From contig RWJK01001733.1 in the NCBI GenBank assembly GCA_004335835.1, positions 100,906 to 164,905 of the forward strand: DNA of 64,000 bases, written 5' to 3'. Source of the stretch: Scenedesmus sp. ARA3. Lineage: Eukaryota; Chlorophyta; Chlorophyceae; Sphaeropleales; Scenedesmaceae. Shown in pieces: positions 40,201-51,102 of this stretch (position 1 is its first letter; each line of letters begins with the position of its first letter). The position numbers were made by a program, and so were the translations under genes. The notes under the pieces were generated by a model. The model searched no databases. It was given only the letters and a program-made list of their open reading frames with translations, and had not been told where the DNA came from.

Positions 40201-40393
40201 TCCTTTTGTATCGGTGATTGCAAGTCAGCATCATTTGACTTGCCTTGGCTGCATCACGCCCATCTTTGCTGTCATCAGCTGCTGCAGAGGTGCCTTTCTG
40301 TGCGGTGAACCTGAACCTAGCATTCCACTGAGGCAGCTCCGCAGCAGGTTTTTGATTCATCTGGTTGTTCTTGGACCTTCCAAACGGGTCCAT
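37259..40393 (-). CDS. Unrecognised 551-residue low-complexity protein with two SPVR repeats, 6 exons
   Basis: Exons 40393-40240, 39965-39940, 39701-39317, 39066-38274, 37948-37798 and 37405-37259 join in frame; exon 2 is only 26 bases and its use is inferred from phase. The protein starts MDPFGRSKNNQMNQKPAAEL. It has conserved-looking islands (KTPTLCLFQRFENLTLTTP; RRSVAFGTPCVLAYTPSTPA; HTPYSLDGKDSGEGG) in Ala/Ser/Glu-rich filler. It ends with two copies of a 20-residue unit: VLSPVRPKKQLQHVLGA from residue 484 and VLSPVRRSTRKAPKHVLAA from 504. The many SP and TP sites and basic RRSTRK suggest a CDK-regulated or microtubule/chromatin-binding protein; CKAP2- or HURP-like proteins have similar SPVRRS motifs, but I cannot assign the family. 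No signal peptide or membrane segment. Confidence 0.65.
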
Positions 40394-40946
40394 GACGGCT
40401 ATTTCAAGCACACGTGAGGCACAGAGGTGCTGCCGTAGGTGAACTGAGGCAATGCAGACGGTGCTGCGCTTTATTCGCGGTGCACTTCTGGTGTTGATGA
40501 GTCAAATCCAGATGTAACACCAGGCCATGCAGAGGAGCGGTGCCTGCGAGTTTGTTAATGAGAAGCACCGAGCTGTCAGTGATGCCAGTTTGTATTTTGA
40601 GCTTTGCCGCGGCTTCAGCTGGTCTTGAAAAGTATTATAATACACTTTAAACCCGTTTAGAAGGCCCCTGATATCCACGTGTTACATAACTTGTCAGGCA
40701 CTCGAGCAGCACGCATGGCTTTAGAATTTACGTGTTTCGCACTTTGAGAGTGTTCTCAGCACGATCATATTATGGTGCAACAGTCAGCTGCCTTCGCTAG
40801 ATACCTTTAGGCGTTGACGCCGAGATCGCAGTCTCAAGTGCCTCAAGCGCGCCAGTCTTCGTCTCCTTTTCTTTTCACTCATTACGTCAAGCTTATAGAC
40901 TACTGCTTCACGTGGGGCTGCGTTGTGTCAGGGATACCGAGCAACC
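40394..40946. promoter_or_regulatory. Divergent promoter region between the 551-residue gene and starch synthase I
   Basis: 553 bases separate the two start codons. It is richer in A/T than its surroundings, with TATTATAATA at about 40633-40642. That lies about 240 bases before one ATG and 300 before the other, so it cannot be assigned to either. No coding sequence seen. Confidence 0.55.
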
Positions 40947-43072
40947 ATGCAGGGGCTGAAGTCAGCCCAGGGCGTCCGCTGCACGCGGCATGTAGCACCC
41001 ATTGCAAGCAGGTCGTTGCTGAGGAGCGTGGTACCTCGTTATGTGGTCGCCCGTGAGCAAAGCTCAGTGCAGCAGCTTGTCGTCGAAGAAGTGGAGTCAG
41101 TGGAGTCAGCGGCAGTGGAACAGCAGCAAGAACATGGGCAAATGCAAGTCGTGAAGCCAGTGGAGAAGCAGGCAGAGAAGCAGGCTGTGAGCAGCAGCAA
41201 CGGCAACGGGAAAGCAAAGAAGGAAAAGGAAGACAGCAGCGACACGACTGCTCAGGGGAGCCTTGCTAAAGTTATTCCCCAGGCGAAGACCGTCAGAAAC
41301 CTTGTTTTTGTAACGAGCGAGGTAAGTTCTAGTGTTGCTGTGGCGCTGTCTTACTGCAACTGCCTGCCCGGGCTCCGGGCCGGTGGTGCTGGGTGCCAAA
41401 CTAGACATGCACCAGCAGTGCTTTGAACAAGCCGGCTTTTTTGTATGACAGCAATCACCCAGCTGGCAGTTGCATGGTGGTGAGTAGGTGCTTTGGGCAG
41501 TGCAGGCAATGACCAGCGACTGCGGGTGCTGCGCCATTGCATATGGGCTCAGCGTGTGCAGCATGCCGTGCTGCTTCAAACCCCATGTTGCAGCAAAGTG
41601 TAATGCTCTGTGATATGATTAATGCTGCACACTAAAAGCTGCTTGAGTTGTAAATGCATTGCTGAGATGATGCCAATGTCATTTGATCGCAGGTTGCGCC
41701 CTGGTCAAAGACTGGTGGGCTGGGCGATGTGCTGGGCTCGCTGCCAATCGCCCTTGCCGCACGCGGCCACAGGGTCATGGTGGTCACACCACGCTACTCT
41801 GATTACGCAGAGCCAACATACTCAGGGGTGAGCAGGCGCTGCTAAGTTATGCAGCTGGCAGTCGATAGCAAGCAATGCGTGCCAGTGCGGAGCTTTGTGT
41901 GCCTCAGGCCCACATGGGTTTTCAAGGGCAGCAGGAGCAGCAGCAGTGGTAGCAGCAGCAGTGCCTGCTGATTGCTTGGCTCTTGGATTTATTCTGGGCG
42001 GCAACTTGTGTATGCGGCGCAGCAGCTGGACAATCGGTCGTTTCTGCACGCCTGCAGCAGCCGCGTTGGCCAGCCGATCTCGCATTGGCTGTATGCAGGG
42101 ATTGTGTTAGACAGCTGCTGGAGCGTATGTGTACAGCAGCATTTCAGCACGATGCTCATAGCGGCTGCTGCTGCTGCTGCTGCTACTGCAGACCACGATC
42201 AACATCAACGGCAACGAGGTGGGCATGTACCACTACGCGCACAAGGGCGTGGACTGGGTGTTCGTGGACCACCCATGCTACCCCCGCCCGGGCGGCATCT
42301 ATGCGGACGAGCACGGCGTGTACGGCGACAACCAGGTGCGGCAGCAGATCTGCGATTTTGAGCAGCAGCAGTTGCTGCAGCAGAGGCGACCAGGGAGCAG
42401 CTGGCAGGAACGTGGCGAATGGGCAGTTGTGATGCAGAGGGGAATCTGCCGGTACACTGCCAGCTGTCGCAGCCATCAGTGCAACTGTTGGCTGCGACGG
42501 CTGGCTGTGTACCGGCAACGGTACTACTGCCGCCTCTAAAACCGCAGCTGTTCAAAGCCAGTTCGGCTGACCGTGGGCGCGTCTGCTGCTTTTGCGTGTG
42601 TCGCAACGCATGTGACGCTGCCTGACACTGCTTCTCGTGCTGTTGCTGCTGCTGCTGCTGCAGTTCCGCTACCAGCTGCTGTGCCTGGCTGCCATGGAGG
42701 CGCCCCTGCAGCTGCCGCTGGGCGAGAAGGGGCTGTACGGGCAGGACTGCGTGTTCATCGCCAACGACTGGCACGCAGCGCTGGTGCCGGTGTACCTGGC
42801 AGCCAAGTACAGGCCCTACGGCGTGTACACAAATGCACGCAGCGTGATGGCGATTCACAACCTGAGGCACCAGGTGCGCGCAGTGCTGCACTAGTTGTGG
42901 TCAGGTGTTGAAGTGCAGGATGAAGCGCACATGTTTGGCAGTGTTGCTGTCTTTACTAGCGACATCTTCACTGGTGTGGCGGCTTTCAGCTGCTGCCTAA
43001 CGACCATGATCAATTGCTGTGCACCTCTTATTGTGAGCAGTATCCAACAGCTGTTCACTGCACACCACGTGG

Positions 43073-43105
<33 letters not shown>

Positions 43106-43420
43106 CGGCTGCTGCTGCAGGGCGTGTTCCCCCCAGGCACCTTCCCATCGCTGGGCTTGCCTGATGGCTGGTACCGTGAGTCTCACAGCTGCCCGGTTAA
43201 ACGTGCTTTACATGCGGTCTGCGGCACTGCTGCTGCCCTGTTACGGCTTTGAGATAGCACCTGCACACAGTCTAGCCTGTGCATTCGAGCGACGTGCCGA
43301 GCCATTTTACCTTGCAGTGTGCCTAGCAGCTACATCGCCTATGTGTACCTATGTGGCTGCTTCCCTGCTCAGTCTGCTTCTGCTGGTGATGGCTGTGCCT
43401 TTTTGGTTGCACTTGCTTAC

Positions 43421-43457
<37 letters not shown>

Positions 43458-45721
43458 ACAGAGGCCATGGAGTACCAGTACCCGCCGCACCTGCGCCAGG
43501 GCGCATACGAGGAGGAGGGCCGCTCAGTCAACACACTCAAGGTGCGCGGCACTCCAGCCGCTGTTTGCTGTGCCTGCGGCTGCATACAGTGTGTGCTTTT
43601 GTTGCACCACGGCAGCTTGGCCACTGTTGAACGCATCTTGACGCCCCACAGCCAGATTGCACCTATACAGCCAAACTACATCGTGGGCAGTACTTAACAG
43701 TGATGCAAGGGAGTCCCTTCTGACTAGTGTTTGCCTGCACACAGGCCGGCATCACTGTCGCTGACCGCTTGGTGACTGTCAGCCCCGTCTATGCTGATTT
43801 GTCTATGCTGATTTGTCTCTGTGCTGCTGCCCCACCTCTCTTGCGGCTCGCTTGACCTCATATGCAGGCCGGGATCACTGTTGCCGACCGGCTGGTCACT
43901 GTCAGCCCCGGCTATGCTGAGGAGATCCGCACCTGGCTGGGCGGCTGGGGCATGGAGGGCATGATCGACGCGCGTGGGCCCGTGCTCAACGGCATCGTCA
44001 ACGGCATTGACGACGAGTGAGTGGCTGAGTGGGAGCGATGGCAAAAGGTTGAGAGAGGCTGAGATGCGGCTGCAGCTGCTTGTTTGCGGTTGTGTAGTTG
44101 AGCAGTTGAGATGTTCGTTACTGCAAACGTCTACCAGCGTGCACGCTTCAATACACACAGTGGCTTCAGCAAGCGAAATCATGAAAGACGCTACTTGAAT
44201 GCACCATCTCGCCGACTCTTCATCTTGTGTCACTCTTGTGTCATTCTGCAGGGACTGGAACCCCGCCGTGGACAAGCACTTGCCAGTTAAATATGACATC
44301 TCCAGCTTCAAGGCTGGCAAGGCCGCCTGCAAGAAGGCGCTGCAGGAAGAGTTGGGCCTGCCGGTCAACGCAGACATCCCGCTGATCGCATTCATCGGGC
44401 GGCTGGACTACCAGAAGGGCGCAGACATCGTGCTGCAGGTGGGCAATGAGGCTGATGTGCAGCTCCAGCAGACAGGGGACGGTGGCCGCAGCAACACCAG
44501 CAGCAAATGGAGGATATAGATTTTGATACGGGTTTGTGTGAAGATGTCTTGTCTGCAGCTGCCGGTTCACCGCCAGTCCTTCTTGCTAGGTATGTTTTTG
44601 CAGCTGCGCGTCTTGGACCTGCTGACTGGTTGCCTGTTGGGCTGCTGCTGCAGGCTGCTCCCTGGATGATGAGCCAGGGCGTGCAGCTGGTGTGCCTGGG
44701 CACAGGCACCACTGACCTGGAGGTGAGGGGCCGCCAGCAGCCGTGTGCAGCATTGACACCTCAAACAACCAGCCCTGCCGTCGCAGCAGCTGCAAGCTTG
44801 GCAGCCAGCATGCCGGATCGAGGCAGCAGCTGTCACCACAACACAAATCAGTATGCATGCTCCTGTGATCAGCGCAATGCGTGCTCGTCGATCAGCGGAT
44901 GCGTGCTGCTCTGCTCACGCCCAATGCAACTGTTGTATGGTGTTTGCCCTGCAGAACGGCCTGCGCTGGCTTGAGGCCGCGTACCGCGACCAGGCACGCG
45001 GCTGGGTGGGCTTCAACGTGGCCATGAGCCACAAGATCACAGCGGCAGCAGACATCCTGCTCATGCCCAGCCGCTTCGAGCCGTGCGGGCTCAACCAGCT
45101 CTACGCCATGGCCTACGGCGCAGTGCCCGTGGCACACGCGACAGGTGGGTGCCAGGATGATATCTTTGAGAACAGCCGCTGTGGCTGGCAAAGAAAATGG
45201 CGCTTGGGTGATTGCATCACACCATGCAACTGGATGGTCATCCGCAGCTTGTTTGAGGTCAAGTGTTGAGCATGCTTGCCTACCTCTCTGCCTGCCTGCC
45301 TGCAGGCATGCATGCCTGCCTGCACACGTGCACTGCATTGCAAACCAACACCTACCACCCCCGTGATTTAACCCTGAGAGATTAACCCTGAGAGCCAGAC
45401 AGTGCTGAGCGTGCTTGCTTGCCTGCTTGCCTGCCGATGTTGACTGCATCGTTCATCTCCATCTCTGCAGGCGGGCTGCGCGACACGGTGCTGGACTTCA
45501 ACCCCGAGAGCCAGACCGGCACCGGCTGGACCTTCAGCAGCTGCGACGCCAGCGGCTTGATGCACGCCACAGGCCTGGCGCTGGCCACGCTGCGGGACTA
45601 CCCGAACGACTTTGAGGGCATCCAGCGGCGCGGCATGCAGCGGGACAGCAGCTGGAACGGCGCCGCGGAGCAGTACGAGCAGATTTTTGAGTGGGCGATC
45701 ATGGATCAGCCGTATGCGTGA
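40947..45721 (+). CDS. SSI: Soluble starch synthase I (GT5), plastid, 11 exons
   Basis: Exons 40947-41321, 41693-41827, 42192-42335, 42664-42873, 43121-43175, 43462-43541, 43868-44016, 44252-44438, 44654-44722, 44955-45144 and 45471-45721 give 614 residues, all in phase. It transfers glucose from ADP-glucose to growing alpha-1,4-glucans in the chloroplast. The N-terminal ~110 residues are Arg/Ser/Val-rich, then Gln/Glu/Lys-rich: transit peptide and linker. The GT5 domain follows with [18 protein letters not shown] (ADP-glucose binding), [79 protein letters not shown], and the GT1-like part [28 protein letters not shown]. The last residues [15 protein letters not shown] are typical of class I, separating it from classes II-IV and GBSS. 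An extra copy of the exon 7 start lies in intron 6, and two extra copies of the last codons follow the stop. Confidence 0.95.
43745..43800 (+). repeat. Intronic copy of the start of SSI exon 7
   Basis: It follows ACACAG and encodes [18 protein letters not shown] against [18 protein letters not shown] at 43868. It then breaks into CTATGCTGATTTGT repeated. Spacing is 123 bases. Confidence 0.9.
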
Positions 45722-45808
45722 GCAGATCTTCGAGTGGGCGATCATGGACCAGCCGTATGCGTGAATTAGATCTTTGACTGGGGGACCATGCACCACCCGC
45801 ACGCCTGA
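45677..45808 (+). repeat. Three tandem copies of the last SSI codons and stop
   Basis: Units of 43-45 bases end at 45721 (real stop), 45764 and 45808, each with TGA. Unit 2 differs from unit 1 at a few third positions and still encodes [13 protein letters not shown]; unit 3 is more diverged. Confidence 0.95.
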
Positions 45809-46324
45809 ACACAGAGAGGCTGATGGCACATAGACGTGCTGGGTCTTCAAGGGATCCTTGGAGCTCGGGATTTGAAAGCGTGTCCAGGGCCAGGGGGCGC
45901 GTACGTGAATTGTTGGCAAATCAGCACCTGCCTGCGCGAAACAGATTGCGAGTTTGACTTTCCTCTCATCGTGCGTGTGCCCCGTGCATTGCACCAGCTT
46001 ATACAGCCGCTTATACAGCCGCACATCAGGACCTTGGCTTGGTGTGTTGTGTGTGGAGCTTCCTAGGAACTGTTGATGAAAACATGTCTCAAAGCTACAG
46101 TGTCCACTCTGCATGCGTGCAGCAGGACATGTAGGGCTGTCAGGCGTGTGTAGGGCGGCTGCGACTGTGCGCTGCTTTCATCTGCAGTTGCATGCAGGTG
46201 GCAGCTGCTTGTCCGAGCTGCTTTGCGCAGCTGTGGCTGCCGTGTACATTATATGTGTGTGGGTTCTTCGTGGTGAGGCAGGCTGCGGCGTGTGTCCACA
46301 TCAAATGACAGTGTCGACTGTGTT

Positions 46325-46392
46325 GCGGCAGAGTGTGTGGCTCAGCACAGTGTGTGGCTCAGCACAGTGCGTGGCACAGCAGAGTGTGGTGG
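46325..46392 (+). repeat. Short tandem repeat, about four 15-17 bp units
   Basis: GTGTGGCTCAGCACA recurs with small changes. Confidence 0.75.
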
Positions 46393-47263
46393 AGAGGCTA
46401 CTGGCCACCTTTGGTGGGAGGTCCGGTTGGGCTGCAGACATACGGCTGAAAGCAGCAGCCGGGTGGTGGTCGGTGGAGGCGTCCTTGTTGCTGAAATGAA
46501 GCTGAAACCACGCCGCCAGCAACATCAGCACCCCTCGGTGTTTGCCATTTGCGGGCGAGCTAAGCTTGTGACCAGAAAGGACGACCTTTGCTGTGTTGAT
46601 TTGCAGCAGCTGTGTGCTGCTCTTCGTTGTTGCGTTGTGTCGGGTAGCATAGCACACTGCCTGGCTGTCTTTGTTGCATCTAGTCTCACACCATGCTGTG
46701 TGTGTTCCTTGTTGCTTGATCCTGTCCTTACTACGCATTGAGACTTGCTGTAGGGGTGTGGTTCCCAGTTCATCCCCTCGGTCTTATGTCGAGTGTTGCG
46801 CGCAGTTGCACGCCACTGCAAGTTCACAGGTTGATAAGACGCCGTGCTTTCGTCCAACAGCACGGAATGCATGCAGGCTTGCAAGGCAGCACTGAACATG
46901 TTTGCACACATGCAGCGCCCTAGCAACCATTGCCGTTGTAGTGGTGTTACATCAGTCCTCTAGCGGTTGCCACAAGGTGTGTGCCAGGTGTGCCTGCTGT
47001 GTGGCACTTACTGAGCAGCACATGCATGCACATAGTGGGGTTGCTGCGTGCAGCCGTGCACGGTGCCTTCAGGCACTGACACGGCTGTTTGTGCATATGG
47101 GGTACTGCTGATTTTATGTTGTGTGTTTTGTCATGGTGTGCGGCAGCACTGCTTCGAGAAGAGCTGTTGGGTTTGGTTGGTAGCGGTTTGGTAGCGGGTT
47201 TAACTGTGCAGTTGACTGAAGCGCTCACACAGGCACCGGCTGAGGTGTTGCTTGGTTTGGCAG

Positions 47264-47640
47264 AAAGGCTTTTCTACACAGCTTGCGAGACAGTGATGAC
47301 TTGAGCTCATGGCGTGATGAGCTGCAAGAGGAGGGGGCGGAGAGAAGGTTACTGCCGCTGAAGCTGCAGAGCTGTATGGTTGTGTGTGAAAGGCTTTTGA
47401 GGCAGTGGCGGCTGCAGGTCGTGACCCGACGAGCTGCACAGGAGGGGGCAACTGATGGTTGCTGCGGCTGAAGCTGCAGAGCTGTATGGATGTGTGTAGC
47501 AGAGATGACGTGGCAACACACCCAGTGTGCTTGCGGCAGAGGCGTGGCGAGTACGAGGAGGTTCTGAGGCGTGATGCACAGCCTGTGTGGTTGTGTGTGT
47601 ATATGATGAGGGGTGGCGGTAGGAGCAGCGGCAGGAAGCG
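47264..47640 (+). repeat. Diverged tandem repeat of about 110-126 bp units
   Basis: 47264-47390 and 47391-47500 share GCTGAAGCTGCAGAGCTGTA and an AGGAGGGGGC block. A weaker third unit may follow to 47640. Confidence 0.65.
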
Positions 47641-48458
47641 TGCTTTTCTGCAGAGCAAATGCCCTTGCTTGGCGCTGAGAAGAAGGAGAGGAACCTGTGT
47701 GTGACAAACCGTGTCTGTGCAGCGACAGCGACAGTGGCGTGCATGCAGTGGCAACAGTTGGCACGCGGCTGTCGTGTACTGTGCTTCCTGTTGTGTAGAT
47801 GGCTGAGTGGTGTAGAAAGAGGAGATGTGCTTGGCGCGTTTGACTGTGCAGTGTGTTGAACAACAACAGTTGCGTGGTTCACCGGGAGGGGCATGCAGCA
47901 GTGGCATAGCCACCTCAGCAGGCGTGCTGTTAGAGGCGGCTTCTGTGACGCTCGCTGTAGTGTACGTGTGTCACGTGGTCAGAGTTTGCTTCATAGTACT
48001 GAACTAGTTCAGTAGTTTGCCTCAGCGTCACCCGCAACAGATGCCTACATCGAGTGGTGTACAGTACAGCAGGGTAAAGCAGGAGTACATCATGCTCTGT
48101 GTGCGTAGCTACCTTTGCAGGCTGCTCTGCAGCTGCGTGCTTGCGGCCGTGGGGTTGGGCCTGCGTGGCCAAGGCTGTGGTGCCGCCTCGTGATCATGAC
48201 ATGGCAAGCAGCCATTTGCATGAACAGAGTTGGATGCCATTTATGATGCATCCACAGTGTGTGCGGATGGGCAAGAGCATGTCGCAGTTGCCAACTGGAT
48301 TGAGGTTATTTCATTTGGTGCTGCACTGCCCCGCCTAGCGCACTGCACACGTGTGGCTTGACAAAACGCTATAGCTAGCCGTGACAGCAGTTTCTGCTCT
48401 TGCCTCATAGAAGATCTTCAATTGAGGGCCCCTGGGGCGAGCTGAAACGTTTGCATAG

Positions 48459-48469
48459 TGTAACTTACA
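48459..48469. terminator. Palindromic TGTAACTTACA, shared poly(A) signal of SSI and the membrane-protein gene
   Basis: TGTAA on plus (48459-48463) and TGTAA on minus (48465-48469) lie one base apart between two convergent genes. The strand composition also reverses near here. Confidence 0.55.
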
Positions 48470-50114
48470 CATGGCATGGCATGTCTGGTATAAAATTGCA
48501 TGTCTGGTACTACTGTTTGGGCCCAGCACGTGCACGTCTTTGGTGGTGACCACCAAAATTAACACGGTGTTAGTATGTTAACAAGGCGGCAGCACCAGCT
48601 GACAAAGCAGCGGTCTGCCAGCTAATCCCAAGTCAACAGCAAGCTGCTGCGCAGGCATCCCTGCAATGCAGTGGCCGTTCATATGCCGTCAAAAGATTGG
48701 GAGCTGCGCAGAACCCAATGTCAAAGCGACACACATGTCCATATACACGGACGCACCCAACCTGCGTGTACACACTCGCAATGGCCCACCACGTAGTGTG
48801 CACACCTAATGCCATGACAGGAGGCCGGCGCTGGCGCCAGGCTGTACTGCGACATGCAGCTGGCAGCAGCTGCGCATCAGCAAGCCCCATGCCACGTGGT
48901 GGACGCTTACAGGAGTGGTTTCAGCCAACTTGTATGCACAAGGAGCTTGCACGTGCACGGTGTGAGCCTCACGGTGCTCAGTACCAACATGGTGCATGAT
49001 GCAAGCCATTGCACGCTAGGTCAAGATCTGCTAACCCTCAGCCCCTTACTCCAACAGAGTCTGCAGTCGGACCCCAAGCAGCAGAATCAAATGGCTACAA
49101 ATACGCTCCTAGTGCCGGCCCTCCGCTAGCAACATCCACGTCACCAACCATGCAAGGTGTTGTGTGTTTGCTTCAACAATGTACAACGCCGGCCAAAAGC
49201 CAGGGGAAGATCAATGCAAATGCATGATACAACTGCACTGAGTGCAGTGCGGGTCAACTGCCGCTTGTGAGCATGTGCCGCTTTGACACGGGCAGCGCCA
49301 AAACAACGCAGCTGCCACCAATGGGCGCAGCCGCCAGCGTATTTGAACAAACAGCACAGCAACATCTGCCGCTGATGCTGCGCACATGGCCACACAAGCA
49401 GATACATTATGGCAGATGCTATGCAGGCAAAGGGTCCCTGTGTGGAAGCCTGTGTGCATGCCTGTGAACGTCAGCCTCACTACATGACGCTTCTCAAACA
49501 CGATGCAAGCCCTCCAGATGCATCCAAAAGCCCTCGGCCTGCTAATGCAAGGCTAAATCAACCGCATGGGAGTGTTGTGTGCAAGACTTCTGAACACTTG
49601 CCCCATGCAGTAGACACTAGCGCATGCAACTACAGCCGACTACAAGCATGAAGAAGGCTGGGAATCACATAGATGCTGCCCTTGGCCTGCTAAAGCCATC
49701 TGCGCACAAGCAATTGCGGTGCGCTGAGGAGCTGTGTGGCTGTACATACACACAGTGCCCAGACTGATGCAGTTCGCTGAGTTTCTCTGCTGTTCCACTG
49801 CTATCAGCCCTCTCTGCAGTATTGGCTGCTGGGGATGCACTTGCAGCACCCACCGCCACTGCTGTCTTCAACAAAGCCACAACATTCAAATCACGAGCAC
49901 ACACAGCGCTGGAATGTGTGTGTGCTCTCAAGCCATGTAGCCACATAATGCAAATGGAACCACAGGCCCTCAGTACCAGCCACCTAAAGCGTCCATGATA
50001 TGCATGCCTGATGAGCTGCAGGTTTGCCAAGCAACATCTGCAGCTGCAGCAAGCTGCCTACACTGCTGCTGCTGCTGCTGTATCTTTTTGCTGCTGCTGT
50101 TATAATCCTGCTGC
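48470..50114 (-). other. Probable 3' untranslated region of the small membrane-protein gene
   Basis: No gene recognised. The plus strand is C/A-rich from about 48600 to 50100, as for other minus-strand 3' flanks here. Confidence 0.45.
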
Positions 50115-50705
50115 TCAGCCGTTGGGCCAGAAGGAGGAAGCCACCTTCACACCAGACAGGCGAATCGCCAGCACGATGGTCAGCCCTACTATGATACAGC
50201 AGATGTCGCCGAATAGCGAATCACCCATCACATTATCCAGCAAGCTCCACACGCCCCTCCAGTAGATGATGACGCCTGTCACTGCAGTCACTGTCACAGC
50301 CACACTCTGCAGGTCTGCCTCCAGCTTCTGCTCAAACTCCCGCAGCACATCCTTAGGCACCTCTGCCTGTTGGTGCGACTGCTCATCGAAGCTGCCAGTG
50401 CTGCTGGCGCTGCCGCTGCTTGCAGGAAGGGTTGCAGCTACCGCGGACAGCTGCTGCTGGTCTGCAGGGAAGCCAGCAGCTGCTGCTGCATCAGCTCCTG
50501 CAGGCGCCTGACGGCGTGCAGGCGCTGCTGGTGGTGCTGTAGCTGTGCCAGTGTCAAAGGACTGCGCGACCTGGCTCCTGCTCGGGCCCCTACTGCTGTT
50601 GTAAGGTCTAGGCAAGAGCTGGGGCTGAGCTGGTATGGGTCGTCTGGCTCTGACGCAGCGGGCTGGTAGCAAGGGGTTTGTGTGTAAAGGGAGACCACCC
50701 ACCAT
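50115..50705 (-). CDS. Small membrane protein, probably organelle-targeted, single exon
   Basis: 196 residues. The first ~60 residues are rich in Arg, Pro and Ser with no acidic residues, like an organelle transit peptide. An Ala/Gln/Ser-rich linker follows. The conserved-looking part is VPKDVLREFEQKLEADLQSV, then two hydrophobic segments: VTVTAVTGVIIYWRGVWSLL and GDICCIIVGLTIVLAIRLSG, ending KVASSFWPNG. The YWRGVWSLLD and RLSGVKVA segments look familiar from uncharacterised green-lineage membrane proteins, but I cannot name a function. An alternative 5' end is possible, because TTGCTACCAG near 50680 could be an acceptor for an upstream exon. Its promoter is shared with the divergent tRNA methyltransferase gene. 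Confidence 0.75.
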   Translation of the reverse strand: MVGGLPLHTNPLLPARCVRARRPIPAQPQLLPRPYNSSRGPSRSQVAQSFDTGTATAPPAAPARRQAPAGADAAAAAGFPADQQQLSAVAATLPASSGSASSTGSFDEQSHQQAEVPKDVLREFEQKLEADLQSVAVTVTAVTGVIIYWRGVWSLLDNVMGDSLFGDICCIIVGLTIVLAIRLSGVKVASSFWPNG

Positions 50706-51102
50706 CCCAAGACGGTTCGTCTGTATCAGCGAGTGCGTGTAGAGGGAAGCGAGTAGTGTGGTTGGCAGGGTTGGTGATGTGGCAGGTCCCGATTGGTCAT
50801 CAAAAAAACTTCAAAAACATGACCCTACCAGAAAGTTAGTCAGGCTGCTGGCATATGGCAGGGTCTTTACCTGGCTGGCGTGTTAGAAGCTCCACAGACG
50901 CAGTTGTCATGTGCAAATAGCTCGCGGTCGGAACTGCTGCAACGGCTGTGCTTGACGACTTTGATTCGGGCGTTTTGGGTTCGTTGAAAAGCTAGTACTG
51001 AGATCGCTGGACCTGCATCTCTTGCCTTCTGCTGCTCCTAGACTGCTGCTGCTGCAAATCCAATTGCACTGACACAAACTTTTTCTAGAGGCTGCTCACC
51101 TA
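50706..51102. promoter_or_regulatory. Divergent promoter region, membrane protein / tRNA methyltransferase
   Basis: 397 bases between start codons, with an A-rich patch (about 50800-50820). No TATA box or coding sequence is clear. Confidence 0.5.

Larger units (their letters stand above)
45809..48458 (+). other. Probable long 3' untranslated region of SSI
   Basis: No gene recognised. The plus strand is G/T-rich throughout, unlike the C/A-rich DNA beyond 48600. No TGTAA was found before 48459. Local tandem repeats occur at 46325-46392 (GTGTGTGGCTCAGCACA type, about four units) and 47264-47640. Confidence 0.45.

Noticed and set aside
42205..42891. 228-codon minus-strand open frame
   Set aside because: Antisense of SSI exons 3-4 and their intron.
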